A stretch of DNA of 32,242 bases from positions 1,628,612-1,660,853 of the forward strand of contig NZ_LMET01000001.1 in assembly GCF_001426485.1 (NCBI RefSeq). Reading direction: 5' to 3'. Each line of letters begins with the position of its first letter. The stretch's first letter is position 1. This stretch comes from Aeromicrobium sp. Root472D3. GTDB taxonomy: Bacteria > Actinomycetota > Actinomycetes > Propionibacteriales > Nocardioidaceae. A program made the translations under genes and the position numbers. Below, piece by piece: positions 23,010-32,039 of this stretch. Below the pieces are notes generated by a model that made no database searches, was not told the DNA's origin, and was given only the letters and a program-made list of their open reading frames with translations.

Positions 23010-24344
23010 GTGAGCCCCTCATCGTCAGATCCCGTCGCGCGGACCCCAGGACGCCCGATCCGCGTCGCCCTGCTCGGCTGCGGCGTCGTCGGCACGGAGG
23101 TCGCCCGCCTGCTGACGCGTGACGCCGACGAGCTCGCCCAGCGTGTCGGCGCCCCGATGGAGCTGGTGGGCATCGCCGTCCGGCGCCTCGGTCGCGAGCG
23201 CGACCTCGACGTGCCCGACGAGCTGTTCACGACCGACGCGGCCGGGCTGGTCTCGCGCGGCGACATCGACGTCGTGATCGAGGTCATCGGCGGCATCGAC
23301 CTGGCCCGCGACCTGATCCTCTCGGCCCTCGAGCACGGCGCCTCGGTCGTCACCGCCAACAAGGCCCTGCTCGCCGAGGACGGCGCGACGCTGTTCGAGG
23401 CGGCGCACAAGGCCGAGCGCGACCTCTACTTCGAGGCCGCCGTCGCGGGCGCGATCCCGATCGTCCGACCGCTGCGCGAGTCGCTGGCCGGCGACCGCGT
23501 GCAGCGCGTGCTGGGCATCGTCAACGGCACCACGAACTTCATCCTCGACGCCATGACCACGACCGGCCAGGGCTTCTCCGAGGCGCTCGACGAGGCGCAG
23601 CGGCTCGGCTACGCCGAGGCCGATCCGACGGCCGACATCGAGGGCTTCGACGCCGCCTCCAAGGCCGCGATCCTCGCGGGCCTGGCGTTCCACACGCGCG
23701 TCACGATCGGCGACGTCCACCGAGAGGGCATCACCGACGTCACCGCCGCCGACGTCCGCTCGGCCGACGAGATGGGCTGCGTCGTCAAGCTGCTGGCGAT
23801 CTGCGAGCGGCACGAGACGCCCGACGGCCCGGCCGTCTCGGCGCGCGTGCACCCCGCGATGATCCCGCTGACGCACCCGCTCGCGAGCGTCCGCGGCGCG
23901 TACAACGCGGTCTTCGTCGAGAGCGAGGCGGCCGGCGAGCTGATGTTCTACGGCCCCGGCGCCGGCGGTGCCCCCACCGCGAGCGCGGTGCTGGGCGACG
24001 TCGTCTCGGTCGCCCGCAACCGTCGCAGCGACGTGTTCGGACCCGGTGAGTCGACCCACGCGCAGCTCGAGGTGCTCGACATGGGTCGGGCGCGCACCCG
24101 CTACCACGTCTCGATCGACGTCGACGACCGCGCGGGCGTGCTGGCGTCGGTCGCGAGCGCGTTCGCGGAGTACGACGTCTCGATCAAGACGGTCCGGCAG
24201 GAGGGCAGCGGGTCCGACGCCCAGCTGGTCATCGTGACCCACGAGGCCGAGGACGCCGCGCTGTCGGCGACCGTCGCGTCGCTGCGGGGTCTCGACATGG
24301 TGAGGGACGTGACATCGGTGATGCGCGTCGAGGGAGGATTCTGA
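23010..24344 (+). CDS. hom: Homoserine dehydrogenase
   Basis: The 444-residue enzyme reduces aspartate semialdehyde to homoserine with NAD(P)H, the entry to threonine and methionine synthesis. The Rossmann motif [17 protein letters not shown] is at residues ~19-35. Catalytic-domain signatures are [46 protein letters not shown] and [24 protein letters not shown]-terminal ACT domain begins near residue 366 ([21 protein letters not shown]), as expected for feedback inhibition by threonine. The GTG start 23010 is fixed by TACCCT (22998-23003), 6 nt upstream, with no Shine-Dalgarno. The stop overlaps the thrC ATG by one base (TGATG), so hom-thrC-thrB is one coupled operon. Confidence 0.97.
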   Translation: MSPSSSDPVARTPGRPIRVALLGCGVVGTEVARLLTRDADELAQRVGAPMELVGIAVRRLGRERDLDVPDELFTTDAAGLVSRGDIDVVIEVIGGIDLARDLILSALEHGASVVTANKALLAEDGATLFEAAHKAERDLYFEAAVAGAIPIVRPLRESLAGDRVQRVLGIVNGTTNFILDAMTTTGQGFSEALDEAQRLGYAEADPTADIEGFDAASKAAILAGLAFHTRVTIGDVHREGITDVTAADVRSADEMGCVVKLLAICERHETPDGPAVSARVHPAMIPLTHPLASVRGAYNAVFVESEAAGELMFYGPGAGGAPTASAVLGDVVSVARNRRSDVFGPGESTHAQLEVLDMGRARTRYHVSIDVDDRAGVLASVASAFAEYDVSIKTVRQEGSGSDAQLVIVTHEAEDAALSATVASLRGLDMVRDVTSVMRVEGGF

Positions 24345-25408
24345 TGGCACACGTGTGGCGTGGCGTGATCGAGGAGTACCGCGAGTGGCTGCCCGTGACC
24401 GACGGGTCGCCCGTCATCTCGCTGGGCGAGGGCGGCACGCCGCTCGTCCGCTCGGCGTGGCTGTCGGGCCTCGTGCGCGGTGACGTCTGGCTCAAGGTCG
24501 AGGGCAACAACCCCACCGGCTCGTTCAAGGACCGCGGCATGACGACCGCCGTGTCGGTCGCCGTGGGCGAGGGCGCCAAGGCCGTGGTGTGCGCCTCGAC
24601 CGGCAACACGTCGGCGTCGATGACGGCCTACGCGGCGCAGGCGGGCCTGACGCCCGTCGTGCTGGTGCCGCACGGCAAGATCGCCGCGGGCAAGATGGCC
24701 CAGGCCGTCATGCACGGCGCCGAGGTCATCCAGGTCAAGGGCGGCTTCGACGAGTGCCTGCAGCTCTCGCGGGCGCTGGCCGACAAGTACCCCGTCGCCC
24801 TGGTCAACTCCGTCAACCCGGTCCGGCTGCAGGGGCAGAAGACCGCGTCGTTCGAGATCGTCGACTCGCTCGGCGCCGCGCCCGACCTGCACGTCCTGCC
24901 GGTCGGCAACGCGGGCAACATCTCGGCCTACTGGCTGGGCTACCGCGAGTACGCCGACGCGGGCGTGTCGTCGGGCACCCCGCAGATGTGGGGCTTCCAG
25001 GCCAAGGGCTCCGACCCCATCGTGCAGGGTGCGCCGATCCCGCACCCCGAGACCGTCGCGACGGCCATCCGCATCGGCAACCCCGCGTCGTGGCACCTCG
25101 CCGAGGCCGCCCGCGACGAGTCCGCCGGTCGCATCGGGTCGGTCAGCGACGAGCAGATCCTGCAGGCCCAGCGCGACCTCGCCGCCCGCGACGGCGTCTT
25201 CGTCGAGCCGGCCTCGGCGGCCGGCGTCGCCGGCCTCGTCGAGGCCGCGGCCGCGGGACAGGTCGACCCGGGCCTGACGATCGCCGTCACGGTCACGGGC
25301 CACGGGCTCAAGGACATCGACACGGCGCTGTCGGGCGCCGGTGCGCTGGTCGACGCGATCATCGAGTTCGACGTCGACGCGGCGGCCGAGGCCGCCGGAC
25401 TGCGGTGA
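24344..25408 (+). CDS. thrC: Threonine synthase
   Basis: The 354-residue PLP enzyme converts O-phosphohomoserine to threonine, the final step. It belongs to the short, single-domain actinobacterial type. The PLP-binding Lys62 lies in [12 protein letters not shown], the phosphate-binding loop is [10 protein letters not shown], and [13 protein letters not shown] and [12 protein letters not shown] are conserved cofactor contacts. The ATG overlaps the hom TGA, and the stop TGA overlaps the thrB GTG by 4 nt (GTGA), so all three are translated together. Order hom-thrC-thrB means the product of the last gene (ThrB) supplies the substrate of this one. Confidence 0.97.
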   Translation: MAHVWRGVIEEYREWLPVTDGSPVISLGEGGTPLVRSAWLSGLVRGDVWLKVEGNNPTGSFKDRGMTTAVSVAVGEGAKAVVCASTGNTSASMTAYAAQAGLTPVVLVPHGKIAAGKMAQAVMHGAEVIQVKGGFDECLQLSRALADKYPVALVNSVNPVRLQGQKTASFEIVDSLGAAPDLHVLPVGNAGNISAYWLGYREYADAGVSSGTPQMWGFQAKGSDPIVQGAPIPHPETVATAIRIGNPASWHLAEAARDESAGRIGSVSDEQILQAQRDLAARDGVFVEPASAAGVAGLVEAAAAGQVDPGLTIAVTVTGHGLKDIDTALSGAGALVDAIIEFDVDAAAEAAGLR

Positions 25409-26286
25409 CGTTCGTCCAGGGGCCCGTCACGGTCCGCGTGCCGGCCTCGAGCGCCAACCTCGGGCCGGGCTTCGACGCGCTGGGCCTGGCCCTGTCGATG
25501 CACGACGAGATCACCGCCGAGGTCATCGACGCGGGCCTCGAGATCCACGTGTCGGGGGAGGGGCGCGACGGCGTCCCGCTCGACGAGACGCACCTGGTCG
25601 TGCAGGCGATGCACGCGGCGTTCGACCTGCTGGGCGGACGGCCGACGGGTCTGCGCCTGACGTGCGACAACGTCATCCCGCACGGGCGCGGGCTGGGCTC
25701 GTCGGCGGCCGCGATCGTCGGCGGCGTCGTGCTGGCCCGTGCGCTGGTCGACGGTGGCGACGAGCTGCTCGACGACGCCGCGGCCTTCCAGCTGACGGTC
25801 GACATCGAGGGACACCCCGACAACGTCGCGGCCGCCTTCTTCGGCGGTCTCACGATCTCGTGGATCGACGGCGCCGCCGCATCGGTGGAGCGCCTCGACA
25901 CCGACGTCGCCGTGACGGTGTTCGTGCCGTCGACGGCGGTGTCGACCGAGAAGGCCCGTGGGCTGCTGCCCGAGACGGTCCCGCACGGGGACGCGGCGGT
26001 CAACGCGGGCCGGGCGGCGCTGCTCGTCGCGGCCCTGACCGGGGCGCCGCACCGGCTGATCTCGGCCACCGAGGACCGCCTGCACCAGGCGTACCGCGCC
26101 GAGGCGATGCCCGACTCCTACAAGCTGCTGCGGGCGCTGCGGGTCGAGGGCGTGCCGACGATCATCTCCGGCGCGGGCCCCACGGTGCTGGCGTTCGCGC
26201 GGGGTGTCGCCGACGCCGTGCCCGCGGGCTGGTCGGTCCACGAGCTCGACGTCGACGCGACGGGTGTCCGGGTCGTCGGTCGCTGA
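25405..26286 (+). CDS. thrB: Homoserine kinase
   Basis: The 293-residue GHMP-family kinase phosphorylates homoserine with ATP. The first GHMP motif is [20 protein letters not shown] near the N-terminus. The ATP-binding loop is [16 protein letters not shown] (about residues 93-108). Motif 3 is [12 protein letters not shown] near the end. The length is typical. The start GTG 25405 is inside the thrC stop (GTGA). The rho gene lies 174 bp downstream with its own promoter, so the threonine operon probably ends here, though no hairpin terminator is obvious between them. Confidence 0.97.
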   Translation: MTFVQGPVTVRVPASSANLGPGFDALGLALSMHDEITAEVIDAGLEIHVSGEGRDGVPLDETHLVVQAMHAAFDLLGGRPTGLRLTCDNVIPHGRGLGSSAAAIVGGVVLARALVDGGDELLDDAAAFQLTVDIEGHPDNVAAAFFGGLTISWIDGAAASVERLDTDVAVTVFVPSTAVSTEKARGLLPETVPHGDAAVNAGRAALLVAALTGAPHRLISATEDRLHQAYRAEAMPDSYKLLRALRVEGVPTIISGAGPTVLAFARGVADAVPAGWSVHELDVDATGVRVVGR

Positions 26287-26306
26287 GCCGTCGCACCCGA
26301 GGGTGT

Positions 26307-26312
26307 TATGGT
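26307..26312 (+). promoter_or_regulatory. Candidate -10 box of rho, with a ~140-nt leader
   Basis: TATGGT lies about 150 bp before the rho GTG, giving a long untranslated leader (about 26319-26460). That leader holds small stems such as GGCC-GTGT-GGCC (26429-26440) and no ORF that I can support. The E. coli rho gene is autoregulated by termination within its leader, and a similar role here is inference. Confidence 0.4.
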
Positions 26313-26460
26313 GAGCGGGTCGGAGTCGAGTACATCTCCCCGACAGCTCCACCGCAAGTGAGCAGTGCCACTTCGCCGCCCGTCAGATACGGGCCAGCCC
26401 TGATGCCTCCCGGACTCCCGGAGCACTGGCCGTGTGGCCTCATCCCCGTAAGGAACCTAC

Positions 26461-28515
26461 GTGACCGACACCACCACATCCGACGCGTCCACGCCGACCG
26501 ACGCTCCCGCGGCCACCGCCGCGCCGAGGCGCACCGGCGGAGGACTGGGCGGCAAGGTGCTCGCCGAGCTCCAGGAGATCGCCTCCGAGCTCGGCATCAC
26601 CGGCGCCGAGAAGATGCGCAAGGGCGCTCTGATCGACGCCATCAAGATCGCCCGCGGCGACGCGGGCACCTCGACGAAGGCCGCGGTCAAGGCCGCCTCC
26701 GGCCCCGCCGTCGACACGACGCCGCCGGCGGCCGTGACGCTGCCCGTCGCCGAGCCCACGACCGACACCGCGGCCGCGGCCGACGCCCCGGCGAAGGCCG
26801 AGAAGCCTGCCCGCAGCCGTCGTGCCAAGGCCGACAAGCCGGCCGTCGAGAAGGCCGACCAGGCCTCCGCCGAGGTGGCCGAGCCCGAGGTCGAGCGGCC
26901 GGCCCGCGCGGGCCGCGCCGCTGCCAAGGACCGCGACGCCACGGCCGACACGCGCGCCGAGGGCCGTGCCGACGAGCAGCCCAAGGACGACGACTCCGAC
27001 GGCGGCAACGCCAACGGCGCCGGCAACGGCAACGGCCGTGGACGGGGTCGCGGCCGTGGCCAGGGCGGCCAGAACAAGGACGGCGGCCAGAACAACAACG
27101 GCGGCGGCCAGAACAACAACAACGGCGGCGGTCAGAACAAGGACGCCGCGCAGGCCAAGGACGGCGGCCAGGCCAAGGACGGCAACCAGGGCGGCGGCCG
27201 CCAGAACAACCAGAACGGCGGCAACGCGCCCGCGCAGAACCGCAGCCAGGGCGGTGCCCCGGCCAACGGTCCGGAGGACGACGACGAGATGGGCGGCCGT
27301 CGCCGCAACCGTCGCGGTCGCAACCGCAACGGTGCCGCAGCCGGCCGCGGCGGTGCGATGGACGTCGACACGTCCTACACCGAGGACGACGTCCTGGTGC
27401 CCGCCGCGGGCATCCTCGACATCCTCGACAACTACGCCTTCGTCCGCACGACGGGCTACCTGCCGAGCGACAACGACGTCTACGTCTCGCTGTCGATGGT
27501 CCGCAAGTGGGGCCTTCGCCGCGGTGACGCCGTCGTCGGCCAGGTGCGCCAGCCCCGCGAGGGCGAGCGCAAGGAGAAGTTCAACCCGATGGTCAAGATC
27601 GACTCGGTCAACGGCATGAGCCTCGACGAGGCCACCAAGCGGGTCGAGTTCTCGCAGCTCACGCCGCTGCACCCGACCGAGCGCCTGCGCCTCGAGGGCG
27701 AGGCCGGCGGTGTCACGGGCCGCGTCGTCGACTTGGTCGCGCCGATCGGCAAGGGCCAGCGCGGTCTCATCGTCTCGCCGCCCCAGGCCGGCAAGACCAT
27801 GGTCATGCAGCAGCTCGCGCACGCCATCACGGCGAACAACCCCGAGTGCCACCTGATGGTCGTCCTGGTCGACGAGCGTCCCGAGGAGGTCACCGACTTC
27901 CAGCGCTCCGTCAAGGGCGAGGTCATCGCGTCCACGTTCGACCGTCCCGCGACCGACCACACGATGGTCGCCGAGCTCGCGATCGAGCGCGCCAAGCGCC
28001 TGGTCGAGCTGGGCCACGACGTCGTGCTGCTGCTCGACGGCATCACCCGGTTGGGTCGCGCCTACAACATGGCCGGTCCGACGTCGGGTCGCGTCATGTC
28101 CGGCGGGGTCGACTCGTCGGCGCTGTACCCGCCGAAGAAGTTCTTCGGCGCGGCCCGCAACGTCGAGGACGGCGGCTCGCTGACGATCCTCGCGACGGCG
28201 CTCGTCGAGACGGGCTCGCGCACCGACGAGGTCATCTTCGAGGAGTTCACGGGCACCGGCAACTGGGAGCTGCGTCTGCGTCGCGACCTCGCCGACCAGC
28301 GCATCTTCCCGGCGATCGACCTCACCGCGTCGAGCACGCGCCGCGAGGAGCTGCTGATGGGCGCCGACGAGCTCGCCGAGGCCGGCAGGCTCCGCCGCGG
28401 CCTGGCCGGTGTCGACGGCCAGAAGGGTCTCGAGCTGGTGCTCGAGACGCTCGCCAGGACCAAGGACAACGCCGACCTGCTGACGCAGGTCACCAAGGCG
28501 CTGCCCGCGACCTGA
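26461..28515 (+). CDS. rho: Transcription termination factor Rho with Asn/Gln/Gly-rich insertion
   Basis: The 684-residue ATP-dependent RNA helicase ends transcription. Residues ~27-67 form a SAP-like Rho_N domain (GGKVLAELQEIASELGITGA). Then comes an Ala/Lys/Glu-rich linker, and at ~181-271 a low-complexity segment built from G, N, Q, K and D with repeats such as GGQNNNGGGQNNNN. An Arg-rich stretch follows. The RNA-binding cold-shock fold begins near 317 (GILDILDNYAFVRTTGYLPS). The P-loop is PPQAGKTMVMQ (Lys445), then LLLDGITRLGRAYN, and the Q/R-loop region with VDSSALYPPKKFFGAARN. E. coli Rho is 419 residues; large N-terminal inserts are usual in actinobacteria. The GTG start has AAGGAA 6 nt upstream. 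A strong terminator follows. Confidence 0.97.
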   Translation: MTDTTTSDASTPTDAPAATAAPRRTGGGLGGKVLAELQEIASELGITGAEKMRKGALIDAIKIARGDAGTSTKAAVKAASGPAVDTTPPAAVTLPVAEPTTDTAAAADAPAKAEKPARSRRAKADKPAVEKADQASAEVAEPEVERPARAGRAAAKDRDATADTRAEGRADEQPKDDDSDGGNANGAGNGNGRGRGRGRGQGGQNKDGGQNNNGGGQNNNNGGGQNKDAAQAKDGGQAKDGNQGGGRQNNQNGGNAPAQNRSQGGAPANGPEDDDEMGGRRRNRRGRNRNGAAAGRGGAMDVDTSYTEDDVLVPAAGILDILDNYAFVRTTGYLPSDNDVYVSLSMVRKWGLRRGDAVVGQVRQPREGERKEKFNPMVKIDSVNGMSLDEATKRVEFSQLTPLHPTERLRLEGEAGGVTGRVVDLVAPIGKGQRGLIVSPPQAGKTMVMQQLAHAITANNPECHLMVVLVDERPEEVTDFQRSVKGEVIASTFDRPATDHTMVAELAIERAKRLVELGHDVVLLLDGITRLGRAYNMAGPTSGRVMSGGVDSSALYPPKKFFGAARNVEDGGSLTILATALVETGSRTDEVIFEEFTGTGNWELRLRRDLADQRIFPAIDLTASSTRREELLMGADELAEAGRLRRGLAGVDGQKGLELVLETLARTKDNADLLTQVTKALPAT

Positions 28516-28529
28516 GCCGGCGGCTGACG

Positions 28530-28561
28530 AGGGGTGGATCCGCAGGACCGGGTCCACCCCT
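28530..28561. terminator. Terminator after rho
   Basis: AGGGGTGGATCC (28530-28541) pairs with GGGTCCACCCCT (28550-28561) in a 12-bp stem with one G-U pair, 14 nt after the rho stop, followed by TTCGTCGTCTCG. It also lies downstream of the convergent EAL-CBS gene and may serve both. Confidence 0.8.
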
Positions 28562-28591
28562 TCGTCGTCTCGTCGACCGGGGCCGCCCCCG

Positions 28592-29695
28592 TCAGGTGGG
28601 CTTCCCCGAGGCCCCGTCGGCGAGGTGCGCCATGAGCCGCTCCATGCGCAGGATCCCGACGAAGCGTCCGGCCCCGTCGGTGCAGCACAGGGGGACGAAG
28701 CGGTGCTCCGCGGGGCGTGCCATGGCGCGGGAGACGACATCGGCGACCGGGGTGTCGACGTTGACGGTCATGACGTCGACCGGCTCGTGCCGGCCGCCCG
28801 CGTGGTGCAGCAGCGCGACGGGGCGGTGCTGCTCGTCGACCACGACGACGTGCTCGAAGCCCGTCGCCTCGGCCAGGACGCTGCGGGTCGCCTCGGGGTG
28901 GCGGGTCGTGTAGGCCTGCTGCAGCAGTGATCGCAGCACGCCGTCCGGCGTCCTCGTGGCCGGCGGCAGCGCGGTCCGCGTCGCGCCGGGGATCGTGGGC
29001 CACGCCGGGCCGGCCACCCCGACGAACGGCCCGCGCGCCAGCGGCACGCCGAGCTGCGCCAGGACCCGCAGCTCGGCGGCCGTCTCGACCGCGTCCGCCA
29101 GGATCCACGCGTCGAGCTGTCCCGCGAGCTGGCCCGTCACCTCGATCGCGGTGCGCCGGCTCGGGTGGGTGTCGATGCCGCGCGTCCACGCGGCACCCAG
29201 GCGGATGATCGCGGGACGCAGCCGGACGATGCTGCCGAGCTCCGGCTGGGCGTCGTCCCGGCCGCCGACCGCGATGCGGGCGCCCGCGGCACGGTAGTCG
29301 TCGAGCGCCGGCACGGCACGCGAGACCAGCTCGCTGCTGAAGTCCGTCACGTCGAGCACGACCCCGCCGAGCTGACCGTGGGCCGCGAGACGCGACCGGA
29401 CGGCGGGATCGCCGACCAGGTCGAGCGGGACGGGCACCGAGATGAACGTGTTGGTGGGCAGCGTCGCCGACGCTGTCAGGGCCGCGTCGATCGTCCGCAC
29501 CGTGACGGCCCACCGCGGGACCGGGTCGGCGAGACGTCCGCGCGACACCTCGGGCACGGCGTGGAACCCCGCGGCCGTGCCGCGCGCCACGTCGAGGATG
29601 GGTTGGTGCAGCACCGTGACACCGGCGTCGCGGGCGGTACCCGCGTGAGTCGTGTCGGCCCCCGGCAGGCGGGGGAGCGAGCCCATCGTGGCCAC
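28592..29695 (-). CDS. Degenerate EAL-domain protein with C-terminal CBS pair
   Basis: The 367-residue protein has an EAL-type fold without its active site. The expected E-A-L motif is GFHAV (about residue 43), the E of the TE motif is Asp (VVLDVTDFSS), DDFGTG has become GGRDDAQ, and the K-x-D strand is IIRLGAAW. Recognisable end: ADAVETAAELRVLAQLGVPL, then ARGPFVG, matching GVE...G...QGxxxa. Residues ~250-360 look like two CBS motifs (FEHVVVVDEQHRPVALLHHA and FVPLCCTDGAGRFVGILRME). It should not hydrolyse cyclic-di-GMP; it may bind a nucleotide or act as a scaffold. The start GTG 29695, 5 nt after the DUF1059 stop, or ATG 29686 are both possible and no Shine-Dalgarno decides between them. 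It shares a transcript with DUF1059. Confidence 0.8.
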   Translation of the reverse strand: MATMGSLPRLPGADTTHAGTARDAGVTVLHQPILDVARGTAAGFHAVPEVSRGRLADPVPRWAVTVRTIDAALTASATLPTNTFISVPVPLDLVGDPAVRSRLAAHGQLGGVVLDVTDFSSELVSRAVPALDDYRAAGARIAVGGRDDAQPELGSIVRLRPAIIRLGAAWTRGIDTHPSRRTAIEVTGQLAGQLDAWILADAVETAAELRVLAQLGVPLARGPFVGVAGPAWPTIPGATRTALPPATRTPDGVLRSLLQQAYTTRHPEATRSVLAEATGFEHVVVVDEQHRPVALLHHAGGRHEPVDVMTVNVDTPVADVVSRAMARPAEHRFVPLCCTDGAGRFVGILRMERLMAHLADGASGKPT

Positions 29696-29700
29696 GCCGA

Positions 29701-29874
29701 TCAGGCGACGGCGACGATGTGGGCCCGGACCGCGGCCACGAGCTCGTCCGAGACCTCGACGACTCCGTGGTCGGCGGCGTGCGTGGCCACCTGCACCAGG
29801 ATGTCGTCCTCGGTGTCGCACACCCACGACGCGCGGCATCCCGGCACGACGTCTCCGCAGGCGAAAGTCTTCAT
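29701..29874 (-). CDS. DUF1059 family protein (57 aa)
   Basis: The 57-residue product begins MKTFACGDVVPGCRASWVCD and ends HIVAVA. It shows the DUF1059 pattern: Cys6-x6-Cys13-x5-Cys19, then a helix with THAADHGVVEVSDE supplying His residues. The Cys/His arrangement suggests a small metal- or redox-responsive fold, but the family has no established role. The start ATG 29874 has a good Shine-Dalgarno (GGGAGG, 7 nt upstream). A -10-like TACCCT (29949-29944 on the minus strand) lies upstream. The stop is 5 nt from the next start, so it is co-transcribed with the EAL-CBS gene. It diverges from the peroxidase gene at 30047, with 172 bp between the starts. A related tiny gene follows kgd. Confidence 0.87.
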   Translation of the reverse strand: MKTFACGDVVPGCRASWVCDTEDDILVQVATHAADHGVVEVSDELVAAVRAHIVAVA

Positions 29875-30046
29875 GATCGGACCTCCCAGTTCCGACGGAC
29901 CCGCTCCCTGGCCGACAGCGCGGCCTCGGGTCCGATGAGCCTCAGGGTAGGCCAGATCCTCCACGCCGAGAGGGTTTTCGCGCAAGAAGCCCCGGGTGCG
30001 CGGCTTTGGGATGGTCGCTGCCACGGGCCGCACCTACGATGGACGC

Positions 30047-30532
30047 ATGACCACCGCCTACGACTTCTCCGCGACCTCGATCGACGGCACCGACCGCCTC
30101 CTGGCCGACTACCGCGGCAAGGTGCTGCTGATCGTCAACACCGCCACCCAGTGCGGTTTCACGCCCCAGTTCAAGGGCCTCGAGGCGGTCTACCAGGAGT
30201 ACGTCGACCGCGGTCTGGTCGTGCTGGGCTTCCCGTGCGACCAGTTCGGCAACCAGAACCCCGACGGCGACGACGAGACCGCGACGTTCTGCGAGAAGAA
30301 CTTCGGCGTCACGTTCCCGCTGTTCTCCGAGATCGAGGTCAACGGCGACGGCGCCCACCCGCTGTACCAGTGGCTGAAGAAGGAGAAGGGCGGCATCGGG
30401 CCGTCCAAGATCAAGTGGAACTTCACCAAGTTCCTCGTCGACGCCGAGGGCAACGTCGTCAAGCGCTACGGATCGGCGACCAAGCCCGAGAAGATCCGCG
30501 GCGACATCGAGAAGCTCCTCCCCGCGGAATAA
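30047..30532 (+). CDS. Glutathione peroxidase-family thiol peroxidase
   Basis: This 161-residue protein reduces hydroperoxides. The peroxidatic Cys36 lies in [16 protein letters not shown], a conserved FPCDQFGNQ follows (Cys64, Gln69), and WNFTKFLVD supplies the Trp-Asn of the active site. Cys82 in FCEKNFGV sits where thioredoxin-dependent members of the family keep their resolving cysteine. The likely reductant is therefore thioredoxin rather than glutathione, which most actinobacteria lack. The start ATG 30047 has no Shine-Dalgarno and follows TACGAT (30035-30040) by 6 nt, fitting a leaderless transcript. It lies inside the conserved rho-rpmE interval and diverges from the DUF1059 gene. Confidence 0.93.
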   Translation: MTTAYDFSATSIDGTDRLLADYRGKVLLIVNTATQCGFTPQFKGLEAVYQEYVDRGLVVLGFPCDQFGNQNPDGDDETATFCEKNFGVTFPLFSEIEVNGDGAHPLYQWLKKEKGGIGPSKIKWNFTKFLVDAEGNVVKRYGSATKPEKIRGDIEKLLPAE

Positions 30533-30550
30533 ACCCGCCCCCGATTTCGC

Positions 30551-30595
30551 TGAACCATGTGCCAACTGGCACAATCCATCCTTGGTTCTGGTTCA
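30551..30595. repeat. Nested inverted repeats between the peroxidase gene and rpmE
   Basis: GTGCCA-AC-TGGCAC (30559-30572) is a near-continuous palindrome. A second outer pair, TGAACCA (30551-30557) and TGGTTCA (30589-30595), surrounds it. It lies 19 nt after the peroxidase stop and 50 nt before the rpmE start. It may terminate the peroxidase transcript, be an operator of rpmE, or form the rpmE leader. Confidence 0.5.
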
Positions 30596-30644
30596 CGCCA
30601 CCGCACTCCGCGGGACGACCCAGCGACCGCCGAGAGGACACATC

Positions 30645-30851
30645 ATGAAGAACGGCATCCACCCCGACTACGTCGACACCGAGGTCACCTGCACCTGCGG
30701 CAACACGTTCACGACCAAGAGCACGGCGCCCGAGGGCGTTCTCCGCGCCGACGTCTGCTCCGCCTGCCACCCGTTCTACACGGGCAAGCAGAAGATCCTC
30801 GACACCGGCGGACGCGTCGCCCGCTTCGAGAAGCGTTACGCCAAGAAGTAG
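30645..30851 (+). CDS. rpmE: 50S ribosomal protein bL31, zinc-binding form
   Basis: The 68-residue protein begins [20 protein letters not shown]. It keeps all four zinc ligands, Cys16, Cys18, Cys38 and Cys41 (CxC and CxxC), which marks the zinc-containing C+ type rather than the zinc-free paralogue made under zinc starvation. bL31 bridges the 50S and 30S subunits. Start ATG 30645 is preceded by GAGAGGACA, a Shine-Dalgarno 9 nt upstream. It lies in the rho-rpmE-prfA order known from mycobacteria and ends 8 nt before a strong terminator. Confidence 0.98.
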   Translation: MKNGIHPDYVDTEVTCTCGNTFTTKSTAPEGVLRADVCSACHPFYTGKQKILDTGGRVARFEKRYAKK

Positions 30852-30859
30852 CGACCTGC

Positions 30860-30900
30860 CAGCGCCGACCCCAGCCCCCACCGGGCTCGGGTCGGCGCTG
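30860..30900 (+). terminator. Strong terminator after rpmE
   Basis: A perfect 12-bp stem (30860-30871 with 30889-30900), extended inside by AGCCC-CCACC-GGGCT across a C/C mismatch, is followed by TCGTTGTG. It is the best intrinsic terminator in the window and should insulate rpmE from prfA, which then needs its own promoter or some read-through. Confidence 0.88.
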
Positions 30901-30952
30901 TCGTTGTGTCCGCCCCCGCCCACCCCGTCCGTCCCTCACCCAGGAGCCAGTC

Positions 30953-32032
<1,080 letters not shown>

Positions 32033-32039
32033 GCGCACG

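Noticed and set aside
26287..26460. A riboswitch in the rho leader.
   Set aside because: Only short stems are visible and none matches a riboswitch core I know. Described only as an untranslated leader.
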